Part shown: piece after piece, positions 36,723 to 45,800 of the stretch
Numbering within the stretch: the stretch's first letter is position 1
Layout: every line of letters begins with the position of its first letter
DNA from: Pseudomonadota bacterium
Lineage (GTDB): Bacteria; Pseudomonadota; Alphaproteobacteria; Micropepsales; Micropepsaceae
Length of the DNA: 64,000 nt
Direction: 5' to 3'
Assembly: GCA_021804785.1 (NCBI GenBank)
Contig: JAJZGY010000003.1
Span: 121,166-185,165 of the forward strand
Program-made: the position numbers and the translations under genes
Notes under the pieces: generated by a model
The model's input: the letters and a program-made list of their open reading frames with translations, nothing else
The model's database searches: none
What the model was told of the DNA's origin: nothing

Positions 36723-38093
36723 ATGACCGCCCGAGTTCTCGTCGTCGATGATATTCTCTCTAACGTAAAGCTTCTTGAAGCTAAACTGTCGGCCGAATAT
36801 TTTGAGGTCGTGACCGCATTTAACGGGGTTGACGCACTTCGACTGATTGAGGAGCACGAGCCCGACATTGTCTTGCTTGACGTGATGATGCCGGGCATGG
36901 ATGGTTTTGAAGTGTGCCGCAGGATCCGAGAAAATCCGCGCACGGCACACGTTCCGGTGGTGATGGTAACTGCTCTTGATCAGCCGGCTGATCGCGTCGC
37001 CGGTCTGGATGCTGGCGCAGATGATTTTCTGACCAAGCCTGTCGACGACGCGGCCCTGTTTGCACGAGTCAGAAGTCTCGTACGTCTGAAAATGATGATG
37101 GACGAGATGCGCATGCGCGAAAAAACTGGTGAGACCATAGGGTTGATTGATCCGGCTGGAGCGCTAATCGATGCACAGCAGGGTGGTCGCATCCTGATTG
37201 TGGAAGATCGACCGGAATCTGTTGCCTGGTTTGAGCAGTCCCTGGTGCCTGCCAATGAACTTGCGGCAGTCGACACCTTCGAGGAGGCGATCGTACGGGT
37301 CCGGGGCGGGGACTATGACCTGATCATTGTCAGCCTTGGTTTGCGCGGTTTTGACGGATTGCGGTTATGTTCGCAGCTTCGTTCGTTGCCTGAGGTACGT
37401 AATGTACCAATACTTGTTGTAGTCAGTGAGGGAGAGCGGCGTAAACTTACGCAGGCCCTGGAGATGGGCGTAAATGACTATCTACCGCGTCCCGTCGATC
37501 GCAATGAGCTGATTGCACGGGTACGGACCCAGTTGCGCAAGAAACGTTACGCCGACCGTCTCAGGCAAAATGTTCAGCTATCCCTGGAGATGGCTATCAC
37601 CGATCAGCTAACAGGCCTGCATAATCGTCGCTACATGGCCCGTCACCTCGATACTTTGATCACCAATGCCCAGAAATCAGGCAAACCTCTAGCTTTCCTG
37701 ATCCTGGATATCGACCATTTTAAATCGATCAACGATGGGCACGGGCATGATGTGGGAGACGAAGTTTTACGCCAGTTTGCAAGCCGAATTAGTGCCAATG
37801 TTCGTGGTATCGATTTGGCCTGTCGTTATGGTGGCGAAGAATTTGTTGTTGTCATGCCCGACACAGACGTGACGTTTGCTACAACGATCGCTGAGCGTTT
37901 GCGCAAGCATGTGGAATCCGAACCGTTCAACATCGGTTCTGAGCCCGGCCAACTGCACGTAACAATCAGCATCGGTATCGCCGCTTCGCAACGAGAAGAC
38001 GACACGGCTGACGCCCTACTGCGTCGCGCTGACCAGGCCCTCTACCGTGCCAAACGTGAAGGGCGCAACCGGGTTATCGCGACCGCGGCCTAG
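36723..38093 (+). CDS. pleD: Diguanylate cyclase response regulator PleD
   Basis: The 456-residue protein has two receivers and a GGDEF domain. Receiver 1 has phosphoacceptor Asp53 in VLLDVMMPGMDG. Receiver 2 (about 155-280) has Ser where the Asp should be (DLIIVSLGL), so it is a dimerisation adaptor as in known PleD. The cyclase domain has the intact signature GGEEF at 370-374 and an RxxD inhibitory site (RGID, 361-364) exactly five residues upstream, so c-di-GMP product inhibition is expected. It makes c-di-GMP at the cell pole. Its stop overlaps the convergent FrnE-like gene. Confidence 0.95.
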   Translation: MTARVLVVDDILSNVKLLEAKLSAEYFEVVTAFNGVDALRLIEEHEPDIVLLDVMMPGMDGFEVCRRIRENPRTAHVPVVMVTALDQPADRVAGLDAGADDFLTKPVDDAALFARVRSLVRLKMMMDEMRMREKTGETIGLIDPAGALIDAQQGGRILIVEDRPESVAWFEQSLVPANELAAVDTFEEAIVRVRGGDYDLIIVSLGLRGFDGLRLCSQLRSLPEVRNVPILVVVSEGERRKLTQALEMGVNDYLPRPVDRNELIARVRTQLRKKRYADRLRQNVQLSLEMAITDQLTGLHNRRYMARHLDTLITNAQKSGKPLAFLILDIDHFKSINDGHGHDVGDEVLRQFASRISANVRGIDLACRYGGEEFVVVMPDTDVTFATTIAERLRKHVESEPFNIGSEPGQLHVTISIGIAASQREDDTADALLRRADQALYRAKREGRNRVIATAA

Positions 38094-38761
38094 GTTTCGA
38101 TGGCGGGGACAACCTCGTCCAGTAGCTGATCAATCACCTTTAGAAGCACCTCTGGTTCATGTGCGCCGGACGCTGCATAGCGGTTGGCGAAGATAAAGGT
38201 TGGTACTCCAGATATTCCCATCTGATGAGCCAAGGCGTCTTCGCGTTCGATCAGCTCGACATCGGCGTCTGACGCGAGCAGGCGCGACACCAGCTCCTGG
38301 TCCATCCCTGCCATTGCCGCGATGTCACAAAGGACTGTGGGGGAGCCTATATCTCGGCCCTCTTCGAAATACGCACTGAAGAGGAGTTCGACGACCTGAT
38401 CCTGGCAGCCCGCACTAGCAGCCCAGCGGATGAGGCGATGAGAATCAAGGGTGTTGGGTGTACGGGCAATGCGCTCATAAGAAAAATGGATATCGTCTTT
38501 TGCCCCTGCGTCACGGATAGCCTCGCCCATCTGGCGTACGCGGCCATCATCGCCAAATCGTGCCTTCAGGTAGGCCTTGCGCTCGAGACCTTGGCGAGGG
38601 ACGGTCGGATCAAGTCGATAGGCCCGCCATCGCACGGTAAAGTCTATTTCTGGCCTGCTGGCTAGGGCCTTGCCTAAGCGCCTTTTGCCAATAAAACACC
38701 ATGGGCACACCGTATCGGAAACGACATCGATCGCGATGTTGATAGGTGATAGCTCTGTCAT
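38090..38761 (-). CDS. DsbA family oxidoreductase, FrnE-like
   Basis: A 223-residue thioredoxin-fold protein with a helical insert. The redox site is DTVCPWCFIGKRRL near residue 18, and the C-terminal cis-Pro loop is GVPTFIFANRYAASGAHEPE. This is the FrnE/2-hydroxychromene-carboxylate isomerase-like branch, and the lack of a signal peptide points to the cytoplasm. ATG 38761 is the natural start; upstream codons to 38905 are not family-like. It is convergent with pleD and divergent from the SDR gene. Confidence 0.88.
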   Translation of the reverse strand: MTELSPINIAIDVVSDTVCPWCFIGKRRLGKALASRPEIDFTVRWRAYRLDPTVPRQGLERKAYLKARFGDDGRVRQMGEAIRDAGAKDDIHFSYERIARTPNTLDSHRLIRWAASAGCQDQVVELLFSAYFEEGRDIGSPTVLCDIAAMAGMDQELVSRLLASDADVELIEREDALAHQMGISGVPTFIFANRYAASGAHEPEVLLKVIDQLLDEVVPAIET

Positions 38762-38839
38762 GGTCTGGAGCCTAGCCGATTTGTGGGTTGCATTCAAAAC
38801 GCTGGCTACGCATCGTCTGGCCTTTGCCAGGGGGAAACC

Positions 38840-39592
38840 ATGCCTTTTGATCTGACAGGAAAAACGGCGCTGGTGACGGGAGCCAGCAGCGGGCTTGGAC
38901 GGCATTTTGCAAATGTTCTTGCCCGTTCTGGCTGCGCGGTCGCGATTGCGGGGCGTCGTCGGGAGCGTTTGGAGGGTTTGCAGCGGGATTTGGAGGCTCT
39001 GGGGGCGCGCTGCGTTCCGGTTACGCTAGATGTCACGGTGGCGTCGACCTTGGCCAAAGCTGTGGACGAGGCCGAGGCCCGTGTGGGACCGATCCACATT
39101 CTGGTGAACAACGCTGGCATGAATATACAGGGGCGGGCCATCGATATGGACCCCTCCGGCCTCGACCAGATCTTGGACACCAATTTGCGTGCGCCCTTCC
39201 TGCTCGCAACGGAAATCGCTCGACGCATGATTTCCCGAGGCGAGGGAGGCAGGATCATCAATGTCGCCTCGATTGGGGCATTTCGGGTTCTCGCAGGACT
39301 TTCTGCCTACTGCATGTCAAAGGCCGGCGTGGCCATGATGACCCAGTGCCTCGCCCGCGAGTGGGCGAGATATGGCATTAATGTCAATGCCATCTGCCCT
39401 GGCTATATCGCAACCGAACTCAATCAGGACTGGTTCGAGAGCGAAGCGGGCAAAGCCCAGATCAAAGGCTTTCCGCGGCGTCAATTGATGCGAGAGCAGG
39501 ACCTTGACGAGGTACTTCTTTTGCTTGCGTCCGATAGCTCTGCTGCAGTTACCGGAGCACTCTTTAGCGTGGACGATGGACAGTCCCTATGA
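38840..39592 (+). CDS. Short-chain dehydrogenase/reductase
   Basis: A 250-residue classical SDR. The Rossmann motif TGASSGLG lies near residue 15, NNAG in LVNNAGMN, and the catalytic Ser-Tyr-Lys set in VASIGAF and YCMSK. The ending TGALFSVDDGQSL is typical. The Arg-rich segment after the first strand (AGRRRER) suggests NADP. ATG 38840 follows AGGGGGA. It is followed in the same direction by a CaiB-type CoA transferase and a histidine phosphatase, so a role in acyl or CoA-ester metabolism is possible but unproven. Confidence 0.9.
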   Translation: MPFDLTGKTALVTGASSGLGRHFANVLARSGCAVAIAGRRRERLEGLQRDLEALGARCVPVTLDVTVASTLAKAVDEAEARVGPIHILVNNAGMNIQGRAIDMDPSGLDQILDTNLRAPFLLATEIARRMISRGEGGRIINVASIGAFRVLAGLSAYCMSKAGVAMMTQCLAREWARYGINVNAICPGYIATELNQDWFESEAGKAQIKGFPRRQLMREQDLDEVLLLLASDSSAAVTGALFSVDDGQSL

Positions 39593-39649
39593 GCGATGGC
39601 GTTTACGAGCAGATTTTAGCCCGGTAATCTCAGGTAGAAAATTATCGGG

Positions 39650-40777
39650 ATGAAACGAATGGGACCGCTCAGTGGGATTAGGATCGTGGAGTTTGCTGGC
39701 ATAGGGCCTGGCCCCTTTGCCGCCATGCTGTTGTCAGATATGGGAGCGGATATTATTCGTATCGACCGCAAGGGCGGACGTTCTCCTGGGCGGGGCGAAG
39801 TAACTTATCGTGGCCGTGCCGCTGTGGCCCTAGACATGAAAAAGCCGGAAGCCGTCGAAGCGGCGTTAAAGCTGATAGATGGCGCCGATGGGCTGATCGA
39901 GGGCTTTCGTCCTGGAGTGATGGAGCGCTTAGGGGTCGGCCCGCAGATCTGCCTGGAGCGCAATCCAAGGCTGGTCTATGGACGGATGACGGGCTGGGGG
40001 CAAACCGGATCGCTGTCCCAGGCCGCGGGACACGACATCAACTATATTGCGCTCAGTGGAGCGCTGCACAGTATTGGCCTTCGTGGCGGCAAACCGGTCC
40101 CCCCTCTGAACCTTGTGGGAGATTTTGGTGGAGGTGCTCTCTATCTCGTAATGGGCATGTTGGCTGCGTTGATTGACGCCCAACGCTCGGGCAAAGGGCA
40201 GGTGGTGGACGCAGCCATGACGGACGGCGCAGCGTCGCTGATGGCCATGTTTTATGGTATGAAATCCATGGGCATGTGGGCAGATTCCCGAGGCGAGAAT
40301 CTCCTTGATTCGGGAGCCCATTTCTATGACACCTATGAAACGAAGGATGGCAAGTTCGTTGCGATTGGCTCGATAGAACCGCAATTCTACCAGGAACTTC
40401 TTAGCCGTTGCGGCATCAACGATCCGGATTTTGCGGCGCAAATGGACCGGACGTCTTGGAAGAAGCTGAAAGCCAAGCTTGTTGTCGTGTTCAAAACCAA
40501 GACCCGCGACGAATGGGACGCGATCATGCTCGGCAGTGACGTCTGTTATGCTCCTGTGCTCAGCCTCGCCGAAGCACCAGACCACCCGCACAACAGCGCG
40601 CGCGAAACCTTCGTCGAGGTTGCTGGCGTGACCCAGCCGGGCCCCGCGCCGCGTTTTTCGCGCACCCCAGGGGCAGTTCAAGGGCCCCCGCAGGCCGCAG
40701 ACAATCGGTCCAGTTTGGGGCGTTGGGGCTTCACGGACAGTGAGATTTCCGTCCTTGAACGCAGTGGTGCCATTTAG
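39650..40777 (+). CDS. CaiB/BaiF family CoA transferase (alpha-methylacyl-CoA racemase-like)
   Basis: A 375-residue family III CoA transferase or racemase: [30 protein letters not shown] at the start (pieces), [37 protein letters not shown] in part, and the Asp in LVGDFGGG that acts in catalysis. The close match to the AMACR pattern, with GHDINYIAL and DFGGG, suggests racemisation of 2-methylacyl-CoA rather than CoA transfer. It is 57 bases downstream of the SDR gene. Confidence 0.88.
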   Translation: MKRMGPLSGIRIVEFAGIGPGPFAAMLLSDMGADIIRIDRKGGRSPGRGEVTYRGRAAVALDMKKPEAVEAALKLIDGADGLIEGFRPGVMERLGVGPQICLERNPRLVYGRMTGWGQTGSLSQAAGHDINYIALSGALHSIGLRGGKPVPPLNLVGDFGGGALYLVMGMLAALIDAQRSGKGQVVDAAMTDGAASLMAMFYGMKSMGMWADSRGENLLDSGAHFYDTYETKDGKFVAIGSIEPQFYQELLSRCGINDPDFAAQMDRTSWKKLKAKLVVVFKTKTRDEWDAIMLGSDVCYAPVLSLAEAPDHPHNSARETFVEVAGVTQPGPAPRFSRTPGAVQGPPQAADNRSSLGRWGFTDSEISVLERSGAI

Positions 40778-40867
40778 CTCAGCTGGACAGATGTCGGACG
40801 TCGTTGGGCCTTGATCTCTTGGACAGGGTGCGTCTGTAACGAAGTGGGCAGGTAAGGGAGAACTCTC

Positions 40868-41623
40868 GTGATGCATACGCTGCCCGGCACCACCGGCCGA
40901 CGCCGCATTTATCTGATGCGGCACGGTCATGTGGACTATCTTGCTCCGGCGGTGGTCGCCAGCGGCGGATTTCATGCTGTCCCGTTGACCAGCCGGGGGC
41001 GGTTGGAGGCCCAGGCTGCCGGACGAGCCCTGTCCGGCGTGGCAGTTGACCGGGTCATTTGTTCGGGATTGCCGCGTACCCGCGAAACTGCCCAGATCGT
41101 GCAGTCATTCCTTGATCCGGCTCCAGAATTCGAGGTGGAAAGCGATCTGGTCGAAATTCGTGGAGGGCTGCCAAAGTTACCTCTTTCCAATCGGCAAGAC
41201 CTAATTGCGGTGATGTCGTTCGAATTTGCGCGCGCGGCCGAAGAAGGCGCGACCATGATGGAGGGTGGGGAAGTCTTTGCCGCCGCACAAGCACGCAGCA
41301 TTGGCGCTCTCGAGCGTTTACTGTGCCGGCCGGATTGGCGACAGATCCTGATCGTTGCTCATGAAGGGATCAATCGCCTCATTCTGAGCTGGGCGGCTGG
41401 CACCGGTCTGCGTGCCACCTCGGCGTTTGAACAGGACACAGGCTGTATCAATGTATTGGATTTCGACATGGTGCCGGCTGAAGAAGATGCGCTGGAACCC
41501 AAAATCGAGCGGGTTCTGATTAAAGCCGTAAACCTCACTCCCTACAATTACCTCAAGCATGGCATGAATCTGACCAGCCTGGAGGCAATCTTCGACAGAG
41601 ATTTTGCCGAGGAAAGGATTTGA
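40868..41623 (+). CDS. Histidine phosphatase family protein
   Basis: A phosphoglycerate mutase-like protein of about 251 residues. The phosphohistidine motif is LMRHGHVDY (about residues 16-24), followed by LTSRGRLEAQAAGRAL, the Arg in CSGLPRTRETAQIV, and the second His in LIVAHEGINRLIL. These mark an acid phosphatase or mutase active site; no substrate can be assigned. Start is GTG 40868 (GGAG seven bases upstream) or ATG 40871. It ends the SDR-CaiB series. Its 3' end overlaps the reverse VOC-like pseudogene by about 70 bases. Confidence 0.87.
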   Translation: MMHTLPGTTGRRRIYLMRHGHVDYLAPAVVASGGFHAVPLTSRGRLEAQAAGRALSGVAVDRVICSGLPRTRETAQIVQSFLDPAPEFEVESDLVEIRGGLPKLPLSNRQDLIAVMSFEFARAAEEGATMMEGGEVFAAAQARSIGALERLLCRPDWRQILIVAHEGINRLILSWAAGTGLRATSAFEQDTGCINVLDFDMVPAEEDALEPKIERVLIKAVNLTPYNYLKHGMNLTSLEAIFDRDFAEERI

Positions 41624-41993
41624 GACGCTCAGCCTGCCGCTGCATGGTCACAGAGCCCCAAAGTTGCAGACAATAGGCGATTCGATCGCATAGCTCCGCT
41701 CCATGGTCCCAGAACGCCCGCAGCGGCGGATGGTTGAAGACACCCCCCTTGGGGGCAAGTCCATGTAACTTGACCTCATCGTCCTCAGCCTCAATGCCGA
41801 AGGCAATGCCGGCCAATGGCTGCGCATTCTCATCATAAGAAAAGATAGCGACGTCTTTGCTGCCGCGTAGCGTCCGCGTCTAGCGTTCTGGATGCTCAAA
41901 TCCGAGAACAAAATTCAGGGCTCTGGAGTACCAATCGCGTGCCCGCTCCCAGTTGCCAACCATTAAAACCGCGTGGTCGAAACCCGTCATTTC
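41553..41993 (-). pseudogene. VOC/glyoxalase-like gene interrupted by an amber codon
   Basis: ATG 41993 begins a clear VOC-family N-terminus (MTGFDHAVLMVGNWERARDW, then a YSRAL helix), which ends at TAG (41880-41882) after 37 residues. The same frame then stays open to 41553 with protein-like sequence, for example VAIFSYDENAQPLAGIAFGI and KLHGLAPKGGVFNHPPL. So a single in-frame stop seems to split a gene of about 146 codons. The second half is less clearly VOC-like, and its end overlaps the histidine phosphatase gene by about 70 bases, so the true 3' boundary is uncertain. Sequencing error or readthrough cannot be excluded. It lies just downstream of xth. Confidence 0.5.
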
Positions 41994-42000
41994 ATGGCTC

Positions 42001-42783
42001 CTAGATGTCGATTTCACACCAGACCGGGACGTGGTCGGAAGGCTTTTCCCCGGCCCGCACGTTTTTGTCGATGCCGCTTGCGGTGAGATGATCGGCAGCT
42101 TGTGGTGACAACAGGATATGATCAATGCGTATGCCGTGATCCTTCTGCCAGCTGCCCCCCTGGTAGTCCCAGAATGTGTATTGGTGGGTCTGCGCATGGC
42201 AGGCGCGGAAAGCATCGGTGTAGCCAAGGTACTGGATTGCACGGAACGCCGATCGCGATTCGGGGCGATAGAGGGCATCGTTCTCCCAGAGCTCTGGATT
42301 CCAGACGTCATCCGGGCCCGGTATAATGTTGTAATCACCCAGCAATGCAGTGGGCTCTTCGAGTTTCAATAATTGCTGTGCGTGGGACTTGAGGCGGTCG
42401 AGAAATTTTAGCTTGTAAGGAAATTTATCACTTTCGACCGGATTGCCATTCGGGGCATAGATCGACGCCACGCGCACGGTGCCCTGTCTGGATGGAATAA
42501 TCGCTTCGAGGTAGCGTGCATGATCATCGCCATCGTCTCCGGGAAGGCGTGGCGTCGCATCTTCGATCGGTCTGCGCGAGAGGATTGCCACCCCATTATA
42601 GGTTTTCTGTCCGTGTACGGCGCAATTATACCCGAGCTCTTCAAAGCTCACTGCGGGGAACGCATCTTCGGTACATTTGAGCTCTTGCAGGCAAACAACA
42701 TCAGGGATGGTCTCTTTCAACCAGGCAACCACGGCCGGCTGGCGGACCTTGATTGAATTGACATTCCAAGTCGCAAGTTTCAT
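42001..42783 (-). CDS. xth: Exodeoxyribonuclease III
   Basis: A 260-residue EEP-fold AP endonuclease/3'-exonuclease for base excision repair. Motifs: MKLATWNVNSIKVR at the start, VVCLQELKC with the metal Glu, YNGVAILSR, GDYNIIPGPDDVWN, and the ending RIDHILLSP and KPSDHVPVWCEI with the catalytic Asp-His. ATG 42783 follows GGAGACGAG; the frame extends to 43008 but without homology to the family. The VOC-like remnant follows eight bases downstream. Confidence 0.95.
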   Translation of the reverse strand: MKLATWNVNSIKVRQPAVVAWLKETIPDVVCLQELKCTEDAFPAVSFEELGYNCAVHGQKTYNGVAILSRRPIEDATPRLPGDDGDDHARYLEAIIPSRQGTVRVASIYAPNGNPVESDKFPYKLKFLDRLKSHAQQLLKLEEPTALLGDYNIIPGPDDVWNPELWENDALYRPESRSAFRAIQYLGYTDAFRACHAQTHQYTFWDYQGGSWQKDHGIRIDHILLSPQAADHLTASGIDKNVRAGEKPSDHVPVWCEIDI

Positions 42784-43260
42784 CTCGTCTCCGGACGCTG
42801 AACAACCGGGTCCTGAGGACAGGGTGCACGGCGCAGCAGCTTTAGCGCATTGGTAGCCCTGTCTCGTGAGGACTGAGCATTTGCGCCACCACACGATGCC
42901 ACGAAGTGAGCCGCTGGCCAAAGGGCAGACGACGAAAACCTGTGTGATCTTGCGCTTATTCCCACATGGACGAGGCGGGATAGCTTCGAGGCAGCCGCCA
43001 CTGCCCATCCCCGGTGATCTGGAATCGATTGATCCTCAAATCGATTACCGCATCTCTGTTAGAAACAAGTTGAAAGCATACTGGCAACGACACAGTTCAG
43101 CCACGAGCTGATCATGCACATGCCCGGGCCGGCGCGTAGAAAGTTGACCCGTCGCGCTCAAACTGAGCTACCCGTTGACGCGAAATCTGCTCGGAGAGGG
43201 TTTCCTCGTTGGATTGCTCCTGTTCCGGCCGAACAAAGGCGCCACGTCGTCCGTCGATCC
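42784..43260. other. Intergenic stretch upstream of xth
   Basis: About 480 bases with no convincing gene. It holds two copies of the self-palindromic octamer AATCGATT (43023-43030 and 43039-43046), 16 bases apart, and a TGTTC-CGGCC-GAACA inverted repeat near 43219-43233 beside the erpA 3' end. The function of either is unknown. Confidence 0.4.
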
Positions 43261-43593
43261 TCAAACGGAAAAGCTGGTGCCGCAGCCGCAGGAGGACGTG
43301 GCGTTCGGATTGTTGACCTTAAAATGGGCACCGATCAGCTCGTTGGCAAAATCGATTTCGGCCCCTCTGAGGAAATCGAGAGAGACGGGATCGACCAGCA
43401 ACTCGACACCATCGCGCTCGACTACCAGGTCGTCAGGGCTCTGGAGTTCATCCAGGGCGAAGGAGTACTGGAAGCCGGAGCAGCCGCCGCCGGTGACCGC
43501 GACCCGAAGTTTCATCGGCGCCGGCTCACCCCTCAGAATCTCGGCGATGCGCCGTGCGGCGCGGGCGGAAAGGAGAACTGGACTGTCGCTCAT
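43261..43593 (-). CDS. erpA: A-type iron-sulfur carrier (ErpA/IscA-like)
   Basis: A 110-residue A-type carrier that passes Fe-S clusters to target apoproteins. The three ligand cysteines are present: one in TGGGCSGFQY (about residue 43) and the pair in SSCGCGTSFSV near the C-terminus. The N-terminus (LLSARAARRIAEIL) is canonical. ATG 43593 is chosen. It is divergent from dgt with a gap of about 60 bases, an arrangement frequent in alphaproteobacteria. ErpA versus IscA cannot be fully separated by eye. Confidence 0.88.
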   Translation of the reverse strand: MSDSPVLLSARAARRIAEILRGEPAPMKLRVAVTGGGCSGFQYSFALDELQSPDDLVVERDGVELLVDPVSLDFLRGAEIDFANELIGAHFKVNNPNATSSCGCGTSFSV

Positions 43594-43653
43594 GGCAAGA
43601 GTGTGCAATTTGGATTACCTGTCTTATGTAGTGCCTTGTGGCGCGGGAGCAAA

Positions 43654-44865
43654 GTGGTGCCATCCGATCAGCGGCAGGGCCGGCTTGTGCCGCCCCTGTT
43701 TGTTCCGCCCAGCCAAGCAGCCCCCTTTGCCACGCAGGTGGGGGGGAGCCGGGGCCGGGTTTATCACGAGTCAGAAAGTGCCACTCGAACTGCTTTCCAG
43801 CGCGATCGCGACCGCATCCTGCACTCCAGCGCCTTTCGTCGCCTGAAGCACAAGACCCAGGTCTTTGTACAGCATGAGGGCGATTATTACCGAACCCGGT
43901 TGACCCACAGCCTGGAAGTTGCGCAAATCGCCCGTTCCATCGCCCGTGTTCTTGCTTTGGACGAGGATTTGGCCGAGGCGGTGGCCTTGGCCCATGATCT
44001 TGGCCACACCCCCTTCGGTCACGCCGGCGAAGAGGCCCTGGCCGACGCCACCGCGCAGTTCGGTGGTTTTGACCACAATGCCCATGCTCTCAAGCTGGTC
44101 ACCCAGCTCGAGCACCGCTATGCGGATTTTGATGGACTCAATCTCACCTGGGAGTGTCTTGAGGGCTTGGTCAAACATAATGGCCCCCTCGTAGGGCGTG
44201 CAGTGCCCGGGCCGATCGCTTCCTTCAATGCCCGCTTTGACCTTGTATTGGACAGTTTTGCAGGACTCGAGGCGCAAGTGGCGTCGCTCGCCGATGACAT
44301 TGCCTATATCAACCATGACATCGACGACGGTCTGCGAGCGGGCCTCTTTGATATTCAGGCGCTGGCGGCCGCGCCACTAGCCGGTGGCTATGTCGGTGCG
44401 GTGCAAAAAAGTTACGGTAACCTGGAACTCAGCCGCTTCGTGGGCGAATTAGTTAGGCGGCTGATGAGTGCGATCATCACGGACCTGCTCGAGGAGACCC
44501 GTCTGCGACTTGAACGGCTAGGGCCGCGTTCGGTGCACGAGATACGGGTCGCTGACGCCGCGACGGCGGCATTTTCTCCGCCGATGGCGGAGAATATTGC
44601 CGCGCTTAAGGCCTGGCTATTTTCCCATATGTACCGTCACCCCCGGGTTATGCAGAGCATGGCGCAGGCCAAGCTGGTCATTTCCGAGTTGTTCCGCGGG
44701 TTTCACGCGGAGCCGGCGCTGCTCCCCGCAGATTGGGCGGGGGCGTGCATTGGTGCAGCGGACGCGGCGCGCGTTTCAATCGTTCGTGACTATATCGCCG
44801 GTATGACGGATCGCTTTGCCCTGAGCGAGTTTGAGCGTTTATTCCACACCCAAATCGCGCTCTGA
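43654..44865 (+). CDS. dgt: Deoxyguanosinetriphosphate triphosphohydrolase-like protein
   Basis: An HD-domain dNTPase of 403 residues. Family parts are SESATRTAFQRDRDRILHSSAFRRLKHKTQVF in pieces (about residues 35-66), THSLEVAQIARSIAR, the metal HD in ALAHDLGHTPFGHAGEEAL, and DDIAYINHDIDDGLRAG. It hydrolyses dGTP or other dNTPs to nucleoside and triphosphate. No ATG is placed well; GTG 43654 (or GTG 43657) has GGGAG just upstream and gives the usual length, whereas the frame open to 43114 runs over the erpA gene. The next gene is the SPOR protein. Confidence 0.92.
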   Translation: MVPSDQRQGRLVPPLFVPPSQAAPFATQVGGSRGRVYHESESATRTAFQRDRDRILHSSAFRRLKHKTQVFVQHEGDYYRTRLTHSLEVAQIARSIARVLALDEDLAEAVALAHDLGHTPFGHAGEEALADATAQFGGFDHNAHALKLVTQLEHRYADFDGLNLTWECLEGLVKHNGPLVGRAVPGPIASFNARFDLVLDSFAGLEAQVASLADDIAYINHDIDDGLRAGLFDIQALAAAPLAGGYVGAVQKSYGNLELSRFVGELVRRLMSAIITDLLEETRLRLERLGPRSVHEIRVADAATAAFSPPMAENIAALKAWLFSHMYRHPRVMQSMAQAKLVISELFRGFHAEPALLPADWAGACIGAADAARVSIVRDYIAGMTDRFALSEFERLFHTQIAL

Positions 44866-44947
44866 GGGGGACGAATCGGGCTGTCAACCGTGATTCGCTG
44901 GGACGGCGGTGCTAGGGTCGAAGCGGACAGATTCGGCGGAGTTGCCC

Positions 44948-45790
44948 ATGCCCAAACGCGAACCGGAGTTCTACGAGCCCTCTTCTGCCGAAGAGATACG
45001 CGTGTTCGACGGCGCGGAGGAAGACCTCGACGAGGAAGGCTCGCGGCTGCCATTGCTGCTGGTGGTCGCTCTCATCATCGTATTTGCCTTTGGCGCTGTC
45101 GTCTGGTTTGCCTACACACAAGGCGTGCAAAATGGCCGCTCGGGGGGGGCGCCGCAGCTGATCGCAGCCGCACCCGGCCCAGTGAGAACTGCACCAGCCC
45201 ATCCTGGGGGCGTCACGCCTTATGAGGGGCTTAAAATTTACGAGCATCCCGCCTCGGGAAGCAGTGCAGGCACCCAATCGGCACAGACCGCGCCAAGCGC
45301 GCCCGGCCCGACCGCCTCTCTGCCTGCTTCGCGTGTCGCGACGGCTAGACCGCAGGCCCTCACAAAGCTGGTCCCGCCCCCGGTCGCCAAGCGAGTCGCG
45401 GCCGTACCCCGCGACAAACCCGCCGCTGAACTTCGGGCCAAGACGGCGTCGGCTTCTCTGCCCGCCAAGAGCGTGAAAGTCGCGCAGCATGCATCAACCC
45501 TGTCCCTTGCCAAGGCTCCGTCACCGGCCCATGCCAAAGTTGCTGGCTCCTGGGCGCTTCAGATCGGGGCCTATAAGAGCCACGATCAAGCAGAGGCGGC
45601 GTGGCGTATCTACGCCCACCGTCATGCCGCGGCCGCTTCACTCGCACATGACATCCTGCGGGTTGATCTTGGCGCCAAAGGCGTCTGGTACCGTCTACGC
45701 ATCGGTTCCTACGTTACCCGCATCGACGCGATCCGCTCCTGTAATCGTTTGAAGGCGGATGGTGCAGCGTGTTTTCCTGCTAAGGGATGA
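44948..45790 (+). CDS. SPOR domain-containing membrane protein
   Basis: A 280-residue bitopic protein: short acidic cytoplasmic part (1-33), one membrane segment (about 34-56), a long Ala/Pro/Lys-rich periplasmic linker, and a C-terminal SPOR domain (about 200-278; SWALQIGAYKSHDQAEAAW). SPOR domains bind glycan strands without stem peptides at the septum, so this is likely a division-associated protein. ATG 44948 follows GGCGGAG. It is followed by nagZ ten bases after its stop, a common alphaproteobacterial order; argS, which often lies between dgt and this gene, is absent. Confidence 0.88.
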   Translation: MPKREPEFYEPSSAEEIRVFDGAEEDLDEEGSRLPLLLVVALIIVFAFGAVVWFAYTQGVQNGRSGGAPQLIAAAPGPVRTAPAHPGGVTPYEGLKIYEHPASGSSAGTQSAQTAPSAPGPTASLPASRVATARPQALTKLVPPPVAKRVAAVPRDKPAAELRAKTASASLPAKSVKVAQHASTLSLAKAPSPAHAKVAGSWALQIGAYKSHDQAEAAWRIYAHRHAAAASLAHDILRVDLGAKGVWYRLRIGSYVTRIDAIRSCNRLKADGAACFPAKG

Positions 45791-45800
45791 GCAAAGAGAG

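Noticed and set aside
42784-43008. N-terminal extension of xth
   Set aside because: The exonuclease III family begins at MKLATWNVN (42783) with a good ribosome site; the extra 75 residues have no family similarity.
43114-43653. Extension of the dgt frame upstream
   Set aside because: It runs antisense through erpA, whose cysteine motifs are intact; dGTPase similarity begins only after 43654.
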